From Dehalococcoidia bacterium (GTDB lineage: Bacteria > Chloroflexota > Dehalococcoidia > Tepidiformales > Tepidiformaceae), in contig PQAO01000021.1 in assembly GCA_003104995.1 (NCBI GenBank), positions 1 to 64,000 on the forward strand: DNA of 64,000 bases, given 5' to 3'. Position numbers and translations under genes: made by a program. The notes under the pieces were generated by a model. The model was not told the DNA's origin. It was given only the letters and a program-made list of their open reading frames with translations, and did no database searches. Positions 19,062-28,014 of this stretch are shown in pieces. Within the stretch, counting starts at the first letter, position 1. Each line of letters starts with the position of its first letter.

Positions 19062-20255
19062 ATGAACGGCCCCCTCGAAGGCATTCGCGTCCTCGATTTT
19101 ACCTGGGCTCTTGCGGGCCCGTTCGCCACGATGCAGCTGGCAGACCTCGGCGCCGAGGTGGTCAAGGTCGAATACCCCGAGACCCACGAGAAGGAGCGCG
19201 GCTTCGGCCCTTACGTCGATGGCATCTCCACCTTCTTCTTCAGCCCCAACCGCGGCAAGAAGGGCATCGCCATCGACCTGAAGGCTCCCGAGGGCAAGGA
19301 ACTCGTGAAACGCCTGGCGCGGAGCGCCGACGTGGTCACCGAGAACTTCCGCCCGGGGACGATGGACCGGCTCGGGCTCGGTTACCGCGCCCTCCGCGAG
19401 GAAAACCCCAGGCTTATCTACGCCGCTTTGAGTGGGTTCGGCCAGACCGGCCCGTACAGCTCCATGGCCGCCGTCGATGCTGTCGCCCAGGCCATGGGCG
19501 GCACCATGTCGCTCAACGGCCAGAAGGGCGGCCCTCCGATGCGCGTCGGGGTCAGCATCGGCGATATGGTTGCAGGGCTTTACCTCGCCCTCGGGATCGT
19601 CGCCGCCCTCCGCGCCCGCGACGTGACCGGTGAGGGGCAGATGCTCGATGTGGCGCTCATGGAAGCCCAGATGGCCCTCTGCGAGAACGCCATCGTCCGT
19701 CACTCCGCCTTCGATGAGCACCCAACCCGCCAGGGCAGCCGCCACGCGCTCCTCGCCCCCTTCGGCCCCTTCCCCACCAGCGACGGTTGGATTGTCATCG
19801 CCAATGTGAAGGAGTGGGAACTCTTCTGCGCGCTCCTCGGCCGCGATGACATGGCGCTCGACGAGCGCTTCGCCACCAATCGCGCCCGTCTCGAGAATGT
19901 CGACCTCCTCGAGGCGAACCTCTGCGAAGCTCTCGCCGAGAAGACCACCGAAGTATGGTTCGACCTCCTGGAACCCGCGAACGTCTGCGCCATCGGGAAA
20001 GTCAACGCCATCGCGGACCTGTTCGACGACCCCCACGTCGCCGCTCGCAATATGCTGGTCGATATCCCCATGCCCTACGGCAAGCCCGGCTCCCTCAAGC
20101 TTCCGAACTCGCCGCTCCACCTCTCTGGAACCCCCACCGTGGTCGGCCGCCCCATGCCTGAACACGGTGGCAACACCGGCGAGGTCCTCGGCGGTTGGGC
20201 AGGCATATCGGAGCCGGAAATCGCGGACCTCCGCGCGCGTGGCGTCATTAAGTAA
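19062..20255 (+). CDS. Family III (CaiB/BaiF) CoA-transferase
   Basis: IRVLDFTWALAGPFATMQLADLGAEVVKVE, VTENFRPGTMDRLGLGY. Confidence 0.95.
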   Translation: MNGPLEGIRVLDFTWALAGPFATMQLADLGAEVVKVEYPETHEKERGFGPYVDGISTFFFSPNRGKKGIAIDLKAPEGKELVKRLARSADVVTENFRPGTMDRLGLGYRALREENPRLIYAALSGFGQTGPYSSMAAVDAVAQAMGGTMSLNGQKGGPPMRVGVSIGDMVAGLYLALGIVAALRARDVTGEGQMLDVALMEAQMALCENAIVRHSAFDEHPTRQGSRHALLAPFGPFPTSDGWIVIANVKEWELFCALLGRDDMALDERFATNRARLENVDLLEANLCEALAEKTTEVWFDLLEPANVCAIGKVNAIADLFDDPHVAARNMLVDIPMPYGKPGSLKLPNSPLHLSGTPTVVGRPMPEHGGNTGEVLGGWAGISEPEIADLRARGVIK

Positions 20256-20415
20256 CGAACAGCGCTCCGCGAGCCAGCCACACTCGCTCCAGGCGCACTG
20301 CGCTATCATGGAGTTGCCAGAATCCGAGCCCACCGGCCCCCTGGGGAGTCGCGGATCACCGGCCACAAAGGAAAGGGCTTCAGCCACCGCCCATTGCGCG
20401 GAACGGAGGAGCCCC

Positions 20416-21189
20416 GTGACCAGCCCCTGGAACCCCGCCCAATACGAACGCTTCAGCAACGAGCGCACCCGGCCCTTCCTCGACCTGCTCGCGATGGTGG
20501 CGCCCGTCCCCGGCGGCCGCGTCGTGGACCTTGGTTGCGGCACCGGCGAACTCACGCGCATGTTGCACGAACACCCCGGCGCCGCTGAGACAGTCGGCGT
20601 CGACAGTTCCGAAACGATGCTTGCGAAGAGCACTCAGTTCGCCGGTGCCGGCCTTCGCTTCGAACAGGGCACCCTCGAGACATACCGGGCCGGAGCGCCG
20701 TTCGATGTCGTGTTCTCGAACGCCGCCTACCAGTGGGTACCCGGCCATGTAGCCCTCATCCCGGGGCTCACAGCGCTCGTCGCCCCTGGCGGCCAGTTCG
20801 CTTTCCAGGTCCCCGCCAACGACGACCACGCGTCTCATGTCGTCGCGCGTGAAGTCGCAGCCGAGGAGCCGTATCGCTCTGCCCTGGGAGGCTATGAGCG
20901 CACCTGGCCGGTGATGCCGCCCGAGTGGTACGCCGAGACCCTTGACGCTCTCGGGTTCGCCGCCGTGAACATCCGCATGCAGGTCTACGGCCACCACCTG
21001 GAATCGACCGCCGCGGTGGTGGAGTGGGTGAAGGGCACCTACCTCACCGACTACGCCCGCCGGATGCCCGCTGAGCTCTACGAGCGGTACCTGGTCCGCT
21101 ACCGCGAAGCGCTCCTGTCCCGGCTTGGTGAGCGCAGTCCATTCTTCTACACGTACAAACGCATCCTGGTACACGCCCGCCGGGCGTAG
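20416..21189 (+). CDS. SAM-dependent methyltransferase, trans-aconitate methyltransferase-like
   Basis: WNPAQYERFSNERTRPFLDLL and VVDLGCGTGELTRML. GTG start after ggagga SD. Confidence 0.88.
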   Translation: MTSPWNPAQYERFSNERTRPFLDLLAMVAPVPGGRVVDLGCGTGELTRMLHEHPGAAETVGVDSSETMLAKSTQFAGAGLRFEQGTLETYRAGAPFDVVFSNAAYQWVPGHVALIPGLTALVAPGGQFAFQVPANDDHASHVVAREVAAEEPYRSALGGYERTWPVMPPEWYAETLDALGFAAVNIRMQVYGHHLESTAAVVEWVKGTYLTDYARRMPAELYERYLVRYREALLSRLGERSPFFYTYKRILVHARRA

Positions 21190-21198
21190 ACTGGCACC

Positions 21199-21672
21199 GT
21201 GGACGTGACCATCGAGCCCATCCGCTACGAGGATAAGCCGGTCCTCCGGCGCCTGGTCCAGCTCTATCTCTACGACTTCTCCGAGTTCGAACCCCTCGAA
21301 CTGAACGAGCACGGCGAGTTTGACTACCGCTACCTCGACCACTACTGGGCCCCGGACGAGGGCGAAGAGCGCCACGCGTTCTTCATCCGGGTGGACAGCA
21401 AACGGGCCGGCTTCGCTCTCGTCCGCGTCGTCAATGGCGTCAATGTCTTCGCGGAGTTCTTCGTGATGAGGTCCTTCCGGGGCGCCGGTGTGGGCGCCGC
21501 CGCGGCCAGGGCTGTGCTCACCCGGCTACCCGGCGACTGGCTGGTCCACCAGGTGCCTGCAAACCTCCCCGCCCAGGCATTCTGGCGCCGCGTTATCGCC
21601 AGCTTTACTGGCGGCAACTACCGCGAGCAAGTCGACGAGTCCGGGGTAACCCAGCGCTTCACCGTGCCCTGA
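21199..21672 (+). CDS. GNAT-family N-acetyltransferase
   Basis: FFVMRSFRGAGVGAAAARAVLTRLPG is an acetyl-CoA binding motif A. Confidence 0.85.
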   Translation: MDVTIEPIRYEDKPVLRRLVQLYLYDFSEFEPLELNEHGEFDYRYLDHYWAPDEGEERHAFFIRVDSKRAGFALVRVVNGVNVFAEFFVMRSFRGAGVGAAAARAVLTRLPGDWLVHQVPANLPAQAFWRRVIASFTGGNYREQVDESGVTQRFTVP

Positions 21673-21726
21673 ACCCGGCGGTCTTGACAGGCCATTATAC
21701 TGGTCATACGCGAAGCAGCAGGAGGT

Positions 21727-22170
21727 GTGGTTGTGTACGGATTCGTCAACAGCGTGCTCGCTGAAAAGGGCCGCCAGGTCTATACCATCCCCCGGACGGC
21801 CACGGTTTCGGAGGCCGTGCGCGAGATGAACGAGAAGGGAGTCGGCTCCCTGCTCGTCATGGGCGACCGCCGCCCCGCCGGCATCTTCACCGAACGCGAT
21901 GTCCTCCGCCGGGTGGTCGATGCCGACCACGACCCGGCCCTCACCCGCGTCGGTGAAGTCATGACTCGCGACATCGCGATCATCGACCCCGCCTGGCACG
22001 TGGAAGACGCCATGCGGCTCATGACCGACCGGCGGCTGCGCCATCTCCCGGTGATGGACGGCGACGATCTCGTGGGCATGATCTCGATTGGCGACCTCCT
22101 CCGCTGGGTCACCATCAACCAGGAAGATCACATCCGCGCGATGACCGAGTACATCAACGGCCGCGCCTGA
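21727..22170 (+). CDS. Tandem CBS-domain protein
   Basis: Two CBS repeats: VGSLLVMGDRRPAGIFTERDVLRRV and LRHLPVMDGDDLVGMISIGDLLRW. Confidence 0.93.
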   Translation: MVVYGFVNSVLAEKGRQVYTIPRTATVSEAVREMNEKGVGSLLVMGDRRPAGIFTERDVLRRVVDADHDPALTRVGEVMTRDIAIIDPAWHVEDAMRLMTDRRLRHLPVMDGDDLVGMISIGDLLRWVTINQEDHIRAMTEYINGRA

Positions 22171-22386
22171 ATCGTCTCGCGCTCCAGGATGCCGCCGCCC
22201 CGGTTGCCAGGACACAGGCAACAGCCGGCGCCCACATGGTCGCGCGTCCGTCGCCGTCCGGCCCCGGCGCGGTTGAGGTGCGGCCCTGGATGACTCCGTC
22301 TGGCCCGCGCTCCTCGCCCGGCGGCGGCTCCGCACCGGCGGGCCGCAGTGAGGGACTGTCGCGCTGAACGACGACCAGGAAGTTCC

Positions 22387-23175
22387 CTACCGCCCCCGGA
22401 AGACCGGCTCCCGCCGCTCCACGAAGCTCATTGCGCCTTCCTTGTGATCTTCTGTCGTAAAGAGATACGCCAGCGAAGATCCGACGTACTCGCCCATCTC
22501 CTGCATCGAGGCATGGACCGACTTGCGCAGGCCTTCCTTCATGTAGCGCATCGCGATCGGCGGGTTGGCAGCGATCTTCCTCGCAATCTCCATCGCCGCC
22601 GTCCTGAGCTCGTCGGGCGGGACGACCCGCGACACCAGTCCGATCCGCTCTGCCTCCCGCGCATCGATGACGTCACCGGTGAAGAGCAACTCGGCCGCCT
22701 TCGATGGCCCGACCACGCGCGGCAACCGCCACAGCCCGCCGATGTCGGCGACCAGCCCGCGCTTGATGAACAGTTCACCGAACTTTGCGTTCTCCGATGC
22801 AATGCGGATGTCGCAGAAGAGCGTCAGGTCCATCCCCCAGCCGACCGCCGGACCGTTGACCGCCGCGATGACCGGCTTGTCGCATTCGAGTACCGCGGCC
22901 GCAGCCGGCGTGGGCCGGGGCCGCGCCTCGCGCAGCCGCGTTACGGTCTCGTCCCGCTGTTCGCCGAGCATGATCTGCTTCACGTCATCCCCCGAACAAA
23001 ACGCCCGCCCGGCGCCGGTCAGCACGACGCAACGCACTTCCGGGTCGCGATGGGCATCCCGGAACGCCTGTTCGAGCTCCGCGTACATTTCACGGTTGAG
23101 CGCGTTCATCACCTCTGGCCGGTTCAGCGTGATGGTCGCGACGTGGTTATCCAACTCGGAAGTTATGAATTGCAT
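22387..23175 (-). CDS. Enoyl-CoA hydratase/isomerase family
   Basis: ITLNRPEVMNALN, GRAFCSGDDVKQI, AVNGPAVGWGMDL. Confidence 0.92.
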   Translation of the reverse strand: MQFITSELDNHVATITLNRPEVMNALNREMYAELEQAFRDAHRDPEVRCVVLTGAGRAFCSGDDVKQIMLGEQRDETVTRLREARPRPTPAAAAVLECDKPVIAAVNGPAVGWGMDLTLFCDIRIASENAKFGELFIKRGLVADIGGLWRLPRVVGPSKAAELLFTGDVIDAREAERIGLVSRVVPPDELRTAAMEIARKIAANPPIAMRYMKEGLRKSVHASMQEMGEYVGSSLAYLFTTEDHKEGAMSFVERREPVFRGR

Positions 23176-23177
23176 GA

Positions 23178-23456
23178 CTACTCCCCCGACCCGTGGTCCC
23201 GGCCCCACTTCGTGTTGTCGCGGGCTCCCGCCAGCAGCCCCGCGACGCTGATGTCCTCATCAAGTTCCGGCCAGTGAATGCCCTCACCCGGCCCGATGAG
23301 TTCCCAGCGTGAGCGCGCCTCCGGCGTGCCCTGAAGCAACCTTGGGAAGTGCTTCAGGGGCACCCCAACGATCCTGCCGTCCTCAAGCTCCACCCACAGG
23401 CGGTCCTCGTCACACCACACGTTGTTCGCCAGCGGGTCAGCTACGGAAATGCTCAT
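23178..23456 (-). CDS. DUF2442 family protein
   Basis: RLWVELEDGRIVGVPLKHFPRLL...WELIGPGEGIHWPELDEDISVAGLL is the DUF2442 consensus. Confidence 0.88.
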   Translation of the reverse strand: MSISVADPLANNVWCDEDRLWVELEDGRIVGVPLKHFPRLLQGTPEARSRWELIGPGEGIHWPELDEDISVAGLLAGARDNTKWGRDHGSGE

Positions 23457-23682
23457 CCCATGCCCTCCGGAAGTCCTCCGCGTGGTCCATGATAATCCTC
23501 ATTACCTGCTGCAGTTCGCGGGCCGACAGTCCGGAGGTCCGGTCAGCTACCGGCTCCGGATCAAGCCAGACCTTGGCAGTGCCCGCGCCCCGGGCCACAT
23601 GAACGTGGCGCGGCTCCCTCGGACTCCCCTCGTCGGAGTAAAAGAAGAACCGGCAGCCACGTTCTGTGCGGACCGTTGGCAT
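23437..23682 (-). CDS. DUF4160 family protein
   Basis: CRFFFYSDEGSPREPRHVHVARGAGTAKVWLDP is a DUF4160 pattern. Overlaps the DUF2442 ORF by 20 nt. Confidence 0.88.
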   Translation of the reverse strand: MPTVRTERGCRFFFYSDEGSPREPRHVHVARGAGTAKVWLDPEPVADRTSGLSARELQQVMRIIMDHAEDFRRAWDEHFRS

Positions 23683-23688
23683 GCTCGG

Positions 23689-25335
23689 CTACTTGAACTC
23701 GTAGCCGCCCTTAACGCCCGCGGGCTCGGGGTCCATGATCACGTTCACGCAGGCTGGCTTGCCGCTGTTGAACGCCCGCTCGATGGCCGCCTTTATCTGC
23801 TCCGGGTGCTCCACGAACTCACCGTGCCCGCCCAGGCCCTCCACGACTTTGTCGTAGCGCGCGTTGTCCCCCAGCATCGTCGCGGGCGTCCGGCCGGGGC
23901 CGTACTGGGCCTTCTGCCCGACATAAATCTGGTGCCAGCAACGGTCATTACCGATCACCGAGACGATCGGCATCTTGAACCGCACGAACGTGTCGAAGTC
24001 GAACCCGTTCAGCCCGAAGGTGCCGTCGCCGTTCACCATCAGCACCTTCTTGTCCGGCGCGGCCACGCTCGCGGCCATGCAGAACCCGGTCCCAACACCC
24101 AGCGTCCCGAACGGCCCCGGGTCCATCCACTGCCCCGGGTTGTTCACCGGCAGCACGCCCGCTGCCAGCGCGACGATGTCGCCCCCGTCCCCAACCACGA
24201 TGGTGTCGTCGTCAACGAACTCCGCGATCTCCTTGCAAAGCCGGAGTGGGTGGATGGGCACGCTGTCCGAGTTCATGAATACCTCGCGCTGGGCGTCAGC
24301 CTGGCCTTCGAGCCCGCGCAGGTGTTGCATCCATTCGGAGTGGCTGCCCTTGCCGATTTCGCCCGTGAGCTGCAGCAGCGCCTGGCGGATGTTCGCCTCG
24401 ATGCCGATGTCGAAGTCCCTGTTGCGCCCGATATCCCGCGGGTCCGTGTCGATCTGGATGATCTTGGCTTCCGGGTTCCAGGCAGGCGGACGGCCGTACT
24501 TCAGCCGGAAGTCGATCGGCGTCCCCAGGATGACGATCACGTCGGCCTGCGCGAACGCCGGCTTCCGTGAGAGCGAGAAGAAGTTCGGGTTGTCCTGCCG
24601 CAGCGTGCCGCGCCCCATCGCGTTCGTGTACACAGGCACGTCCGCCGCCTTCGCAAACTCGGCCAGCTCCTTGTGCGCCCGGTGCCAGAACACGCCTGAG
24701 CCGGCCATGATCATCGGCTTCGCTGCCTTGCTGATCATTTCTGCCGCCTGCTTGATCAGGTTCGGGTCACCCATGATCTCGCCGGTGGGACGGTAGCTCG
24801 TCGGCCACTCGACCGAATCCTCGTCCACACGCCCGAAGAGCACGTCCGAGGGCACCTGGAGGAATGTCGGCCCGAAGCGCCCCGTCATCGCCTCGCGGAA
24901 CGCCATCGCCATGTAGTACGGCAACCGCCGCGTCTCGTACACCGTTTGCGACCACTTTGTGATCGGCTGCATCACCCCGCCCAGCTCGATGTCCTGCAGC
25001 GAGCCCATGTCGTACTGGCGCAGCGGCGAACGGCCGCCGATCACCACCATCGGGCTGGACGCCTGGTAGGCGTTCGCGACCGCCGTCACTACGTCGGTCA
25101 CGCCCGGCCCGGCCGTCACCACGGCCACGCCTGGCTTGAAAGTGATGCGAGAGTACCCGTCGGCTGCATGGCCGGCAGACTGTTCGTGGCGCGTGTCGAC
25201 GATGCCGATGTCGTTATTCAGGCAGCCCTCATAGATGTTCTGCACGTGGCCGCCGGAGAGCGTGAAGATATGGCCAATGCCTTCCTGCTTGATCATGCGC
25301 GCGATGATTTCGCCGCCGTCGATCATGTTTCCCAT
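23689..25335 (-). CDS. Thiamine-diphosphate-dependent enzyme, acetolactate synthase/2-hydroxyacyl-CoA lyase-like
   Basis: DTRHEQSAGHAADGYSR (TPP Glu), AGPGVTDVVTAVANA, C-terminal VNGDGTFGLNGFDFDTFVRFKMPIVSVIGND TPP-binding motif. Confidence 0.9.
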   Translation of the reverse strand: MGNMIDGGEIIARMIKQEGIGHIFTLSGGHVQNIYEGCLNNDIGIVDTRHEQSAGHAADGYSRITFKPGVAVVTAGPGVTDVVTAVANAYQASSPMVVIGGRSPLRQYDMGSLQDIELGGVMQPITKWSQTVYETRRLPYYMAMAFREAMTGRFGPTFLQVPSDVLFGRVDEDSVEWPTSYRPTGEIMGDPNLIKQAAEMISKAAKPMIMAGSGVFWHRAHKELAEFAKAADVPVYTNAMGRGTLRQDNPNFFSLSRKPAFAQADVIVILGTPIDFRLKYGRPPAWNPEAKIIQIDTDPRDIGRNRDFDIGIEANIRQALLQLTGEIGKGSHSEWMQHLRGLEGQADAQREVFMNSDSVPIHPLRLCKEIAEFVDDDTIVVGDGGDIVALAAGVLPVNNPGQWMDPGPFGTLGVGTGFCMAASVAAPDKKVLMVNGDGTFGLNGFDFDTFVRFKMPIVSVIGNDRCWHQIYVGQKAQYGPGRTPATMLGDNARYDKVVEGLGGHGEFVEHPEQIKAAIERAFNSGKPACVNVIMDPEPAGVKGGYEFK

Positions 25336-25445
25336 GGATGGGGTCCCTCGCGATTCACTGGAAATGTGGCCCGAGTATAGCGGCGGCGCGCCCGGGCGTC
25401 CGGGTCCTCTCTGTGGTAGGCTCTGGTCGGAAGGTTGGTCATACT

Positions 25446-25730
25446 ATGGGTCATACGAAGCTTGCTATCTCGCTTCCGGACGAAATCTTCGGGCGCCTCC
25501 GGCAGTATGCCGAGGAACACGAGTTGCCAAGGAGCACAGTCGTGGCGCAAGCCCTCGCTGCGTATTTCGGCAAGCGCGACGCTGACGAATTCACCCGTCG
25601 GATGGATGAAGCGTGGTCGCAGCTTTCGGAGGCCGAAATCGAGGATGAGCTCGGCCCGCTGCGCGTTGCCGGCCAGCAGATGCACCGCCGCCTTGCTGCT
25701 ATGGAGCCTTTGCCGTGGGAGACGAACTAA
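25446..25730 (+). CDS. Ribbon-helix-helix (CopG/MazE-like) putative antitoxin
   Basis: MGHTKLAISLPDEIFGRLRQYAEEHELPRSTVVAQALAAYF is an RHH pattern. Overlaps the downstream MazF-like ORF by 16 nt. Confidence 0.85.
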   Translation: MGHTKLAISLPDEIFGRLRQYAEEHELPRSTVVAQALAAYFGKRDADEFTRRMDEAWSQLSEAEIEDELGPLRVAGQQMHRRLAAMEPLPWETN

Positions 25731-26077
25731 AGCAGGGCGAGCTCTGGTGGATAGACGACTCGGAGCCGCGAGGCTCAGAGCCGGGGTACCGGCGTCCGTG
25801 GCTGGTTGTCCAGAACGACCGGGCTAACGCCACGGCCATTCGTACCGTGTTGATGTGCCCACTCACAACGAATCTGCGCCTCGCCCGTGCCCCCGGCAAC
25901 GTTCGCCTCGGCGACGGTGAGGCTGGTCTCCCGCGCGAAAGCGTGGTGGTCGTCTCGGGTCTAAGCGCCCGCGACCGCCAGCAGCTGGACCAGCGGATTG
26001 GGCAACTCAGCCGAGCCCGCCTTGCCCAGGTACTGTCGGGTATTGTCCTGCTGCTCGACCCGTCTGAGGTGCTCTGA
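25715..26077 (+). CDS. MazF/PemK-family toxin
   Basis: KQGELWWIDD...RRPWLVVQNDRANATAIRTVLMCPLTTNLRLARAPGNV. GTG start. Confidence 0.9.
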   Translation: MGDELKQGELWWIDDSEPRGSEPGYRRPWLVVQNDRANATAIRTVLMCPLTTNLRLARAPGNVRLGDGEAGLPRESVVVVSGLSARDRQQLDQRIGQLSRARLAQVLSGIVLLLDPSEVL

Positions 26078-26081
26078 ACGG

Positions 26082-26801
26082 TCACAGCTTCGCCCGGAGC
26101 CACTCCTCTGCCGCGCGGACAACATCAGGGCCGATCTCGAAGTGTCCCCCCGGGAGCCACCGGATGTCCTTCTCCCCCTCGATCGCGTTGTAGAGCGCTT
26201 CGGTCCGCTCCCGTGGAATGAGTTCGTCCTGGAGCTTGCCCACGATTCGGACCGCGACGGACGACAACTTCGGGACATCCGCCTCCGGCCCCTCGATCCG
26301 GCCCACCAGGCCGCCCTCGCCCACAAGGCAGAACGCCGCAGCCTTGAACCGCCCGTCGCGCGCCACTGCCGGGATCCCGAGCATGCTCCCCATGGAGTAT
26401 CCGGCGAACCCGATCCGTGTCATATCCACCGGCAGAGCTTCGGCAAGAAGGTCGATCATGCGCGAGACCTCCGCCGCGAATTGTGCCCTGATCGCCGGGT
26501 GCCGCTCCGGCTCCCGGAACAGCGACATCGGGTCGTGCGATGCCCGCTCGCCGTGCAGCGGCGCATCGAGGCCCACGCAGATCCAGCCACGCTTCGCCCA
26601 CCCCCGGCCCACCTCAGCGACGAAGTAGTCCTCCTTGCTGCCCATCCCCGGGTGCTGGATGAGGACGAGCGGCATCGGGTCGGTCGCCCCCGTAGGCAGG
26701 TAGGCCAGCCCCGGCACCGTCTCCCCGGCGATGTCGAAGCTGAAAACCAGCTCCCGCAGGTCCCCCAGGAGCGTCTCTCGAACGTGTAATGCACTGGTCA
26801 T
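26082..26801 (-). CDS. Alpha/beta hydrolase (dienelactone-hydrolase-like)
   Basis: PLVLIQHPGMGSKEDYF, FAGYSMGSMLG nucleophile elbow, C-terminal LPGGHFEIGP. Confidence 0.85.
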   Translation of the reverse strand: MTSALHVRETLLGDLRELVFSFDIAGETVPGLAYLPTGATDPMPLVLIQHPGMGSKEDYFVAEVGRGWAKRGWICVGLDAPLHGERASHDPMSLFREPERHPAIRAQFAAEVSRMIDLLAEALPVDMTRIGFAGYSMGSMLGIPAVARDGRFKAAAFCLVGEGGLVGRIEGPEADVPKLSSVAVRIVGKLQDELIPRERTEALYNAIEGEKDIRWLPGGHFEIGPDVVRAAEEWLRAKL

Positions 26802-26929
26802 GTCCGGCTCAATCTACAGCCGGAAAGGCCCCCCTGTCGTGTATCTCGACTCTGCCCCATCAGTTTGTCCGCGTGGGTGCTGAGTGATTTCGGCACGGTG
26901 ACGCAGCGCTCCACGCCGGTGCGCGACTG

Positions 26930-27982
26930 TCACTTCGACAGGGGTTCCGCTGGTTCGCTGATAAGGGGTTGCACTTTTTCCACCCGCACCCGGATCTCGT
27001 CGCCTTCGGCCATCCCGGCTGGCGCGGTTTGCATGGGAAACTCCAGCCTTCCGGCCGTTGTGTCGATGACGAGCCGTGTCAGCCCGCCCAGGAACACCCG
27101 GGCCACCACCAACCCGCGGACCACATTCGGCCCATCGGCTTCGACGACGGCCGAACCCTCGGTGCGAAGCAGCAGCCGCACTGCCCCGGGAGGACCGGCG
27201 ACAGGGCCGAAGACACCCGCTGAAGTTGCGATCATTCCTTCCCTGTCCCGCACCCCATCGACGATATTGTCCATACCCAGGAACCGCGCCACGAACTCAG
27301 TGCCCGGTTGGCCATGGACATCACCGGGAGCCCCCACGCGCACCACCCGGCCATCCCGCATAATCGCCAGTTCATTGGCCACCGTGAACGCTTCGAACTG
27401 ATCGTGCGTGACATAAATCGCCGGGATCGCCAGGTGGCGCAGGATCTCCCTGATCTCTACCACCAGGTGCTCACGCAAACCCCGGTCGAGTGATCCCAGT
27501 GGCTCATCGAGCATGAGCAGCCGCGGTTCCGGCGCCAGGGCGCGGGCCAGCGCGACTCGCTGGCGCTCGCCCCCCGAAAGGCCCTCCAGCGTCCGCTTGC
27601 CGAACCCGCCCAGCCCAACGGTCTCCAGCAGCTCGCCCACCCGCCGGTCGCGCCGCTCCGCTGCCCAACCCAGCCGCCGCAGCCCGAAGTCCACATTCCG
27701 CTCAACGTCCATGTGTGGGAAGAGCGCGTGTTCCTGGAACATCAATCCAAAGCCGCGCCGGTGGGGCGGAATCCCCCCAACATCCTCGCCGTCGAAGAGG
27801 ATTTGCCCCGCGCTGAGCCGTTCGAGCCCGGCGATCACCCGGAGCAGCGTCGTCTTCCCGCAGCCGCTCGGTCCGAGCAGCGCGATCGTCGTCCCCGTGC
27901 CTGCGCGCAGGTCTGCTCCACGGAGGATGTGCGCCGGCCCGGCGCGGAACTCGACGTTGCGCGCATCCAGTCCGTCAGTCAC
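26930..27982 (-). CDS. ABC transporter ATPase, thiamine/iron-type (ThiQ/PotA-like)
   Basis: LLGPSGCGKTTLLRV, LSGGERQRVALARAL, LLMLDEPLGSLD. Confidence 0.9.
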   Translation of the reverse strand: MTDGLDARNVEFRAGPAHILRGADLRAGTGTTIALLGPSGCGKTTLLRVIAGLERLSAGQILFDGEDVGGIPPHRRGFGLMFQEHALFPHMDVERNVDFGLRRLGWAAERRDRRVGELLETVGLGGFGKRTLEGLSGGERQRVALARALAPEPRLLMLDEPLGSLDRGLREHLVVEIREILRHLAIPAIYVTHDQFEAFTVANELAIMRDGRVVRVGAPGDVHGQPGTEFVARFLGMDNIVDGVRDREGMIATSAGVFGPVAGPPGAVRLLLRTEGSAVVEADGPNVVRGLVVARVFLGGLTRLVIDTTAGRLEFPMQTAPAGMAEGDEIRVRVEKVQPLISEPAEPLSK

Positions 27983-28014
27983 TGGGCAGCTCGCTTCCCG
28001 GCACTCGCAATGTC

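Noticed and set aside
19047-20633. 528-aa minus-strand ORF antisense to the CoA-transferase gene
   Set aside because: High-GC shadow ORF opposite a clear CaiB gene. No recognisable motif, and the coding signal is on the plus strand.
21683-21714. Possible sigma70 promoter ttgaca/tatact upstream of the CBS-domain gene
   Set aside because: TTGACA and TATACT are only 7 nt apart, and no -10 element of good quality lies at 16-18 nt spacing.
22171-22386. Possible short minus-strand ORF (NFLVVVQRDSPSLRPAGAEPPP...MWAPAVACVLATGAAASW) downstream of the enoyl-CoA hydratase
   Set aside because: No convincing start codon or SD, and no homology pattern. Treated as non-coding.
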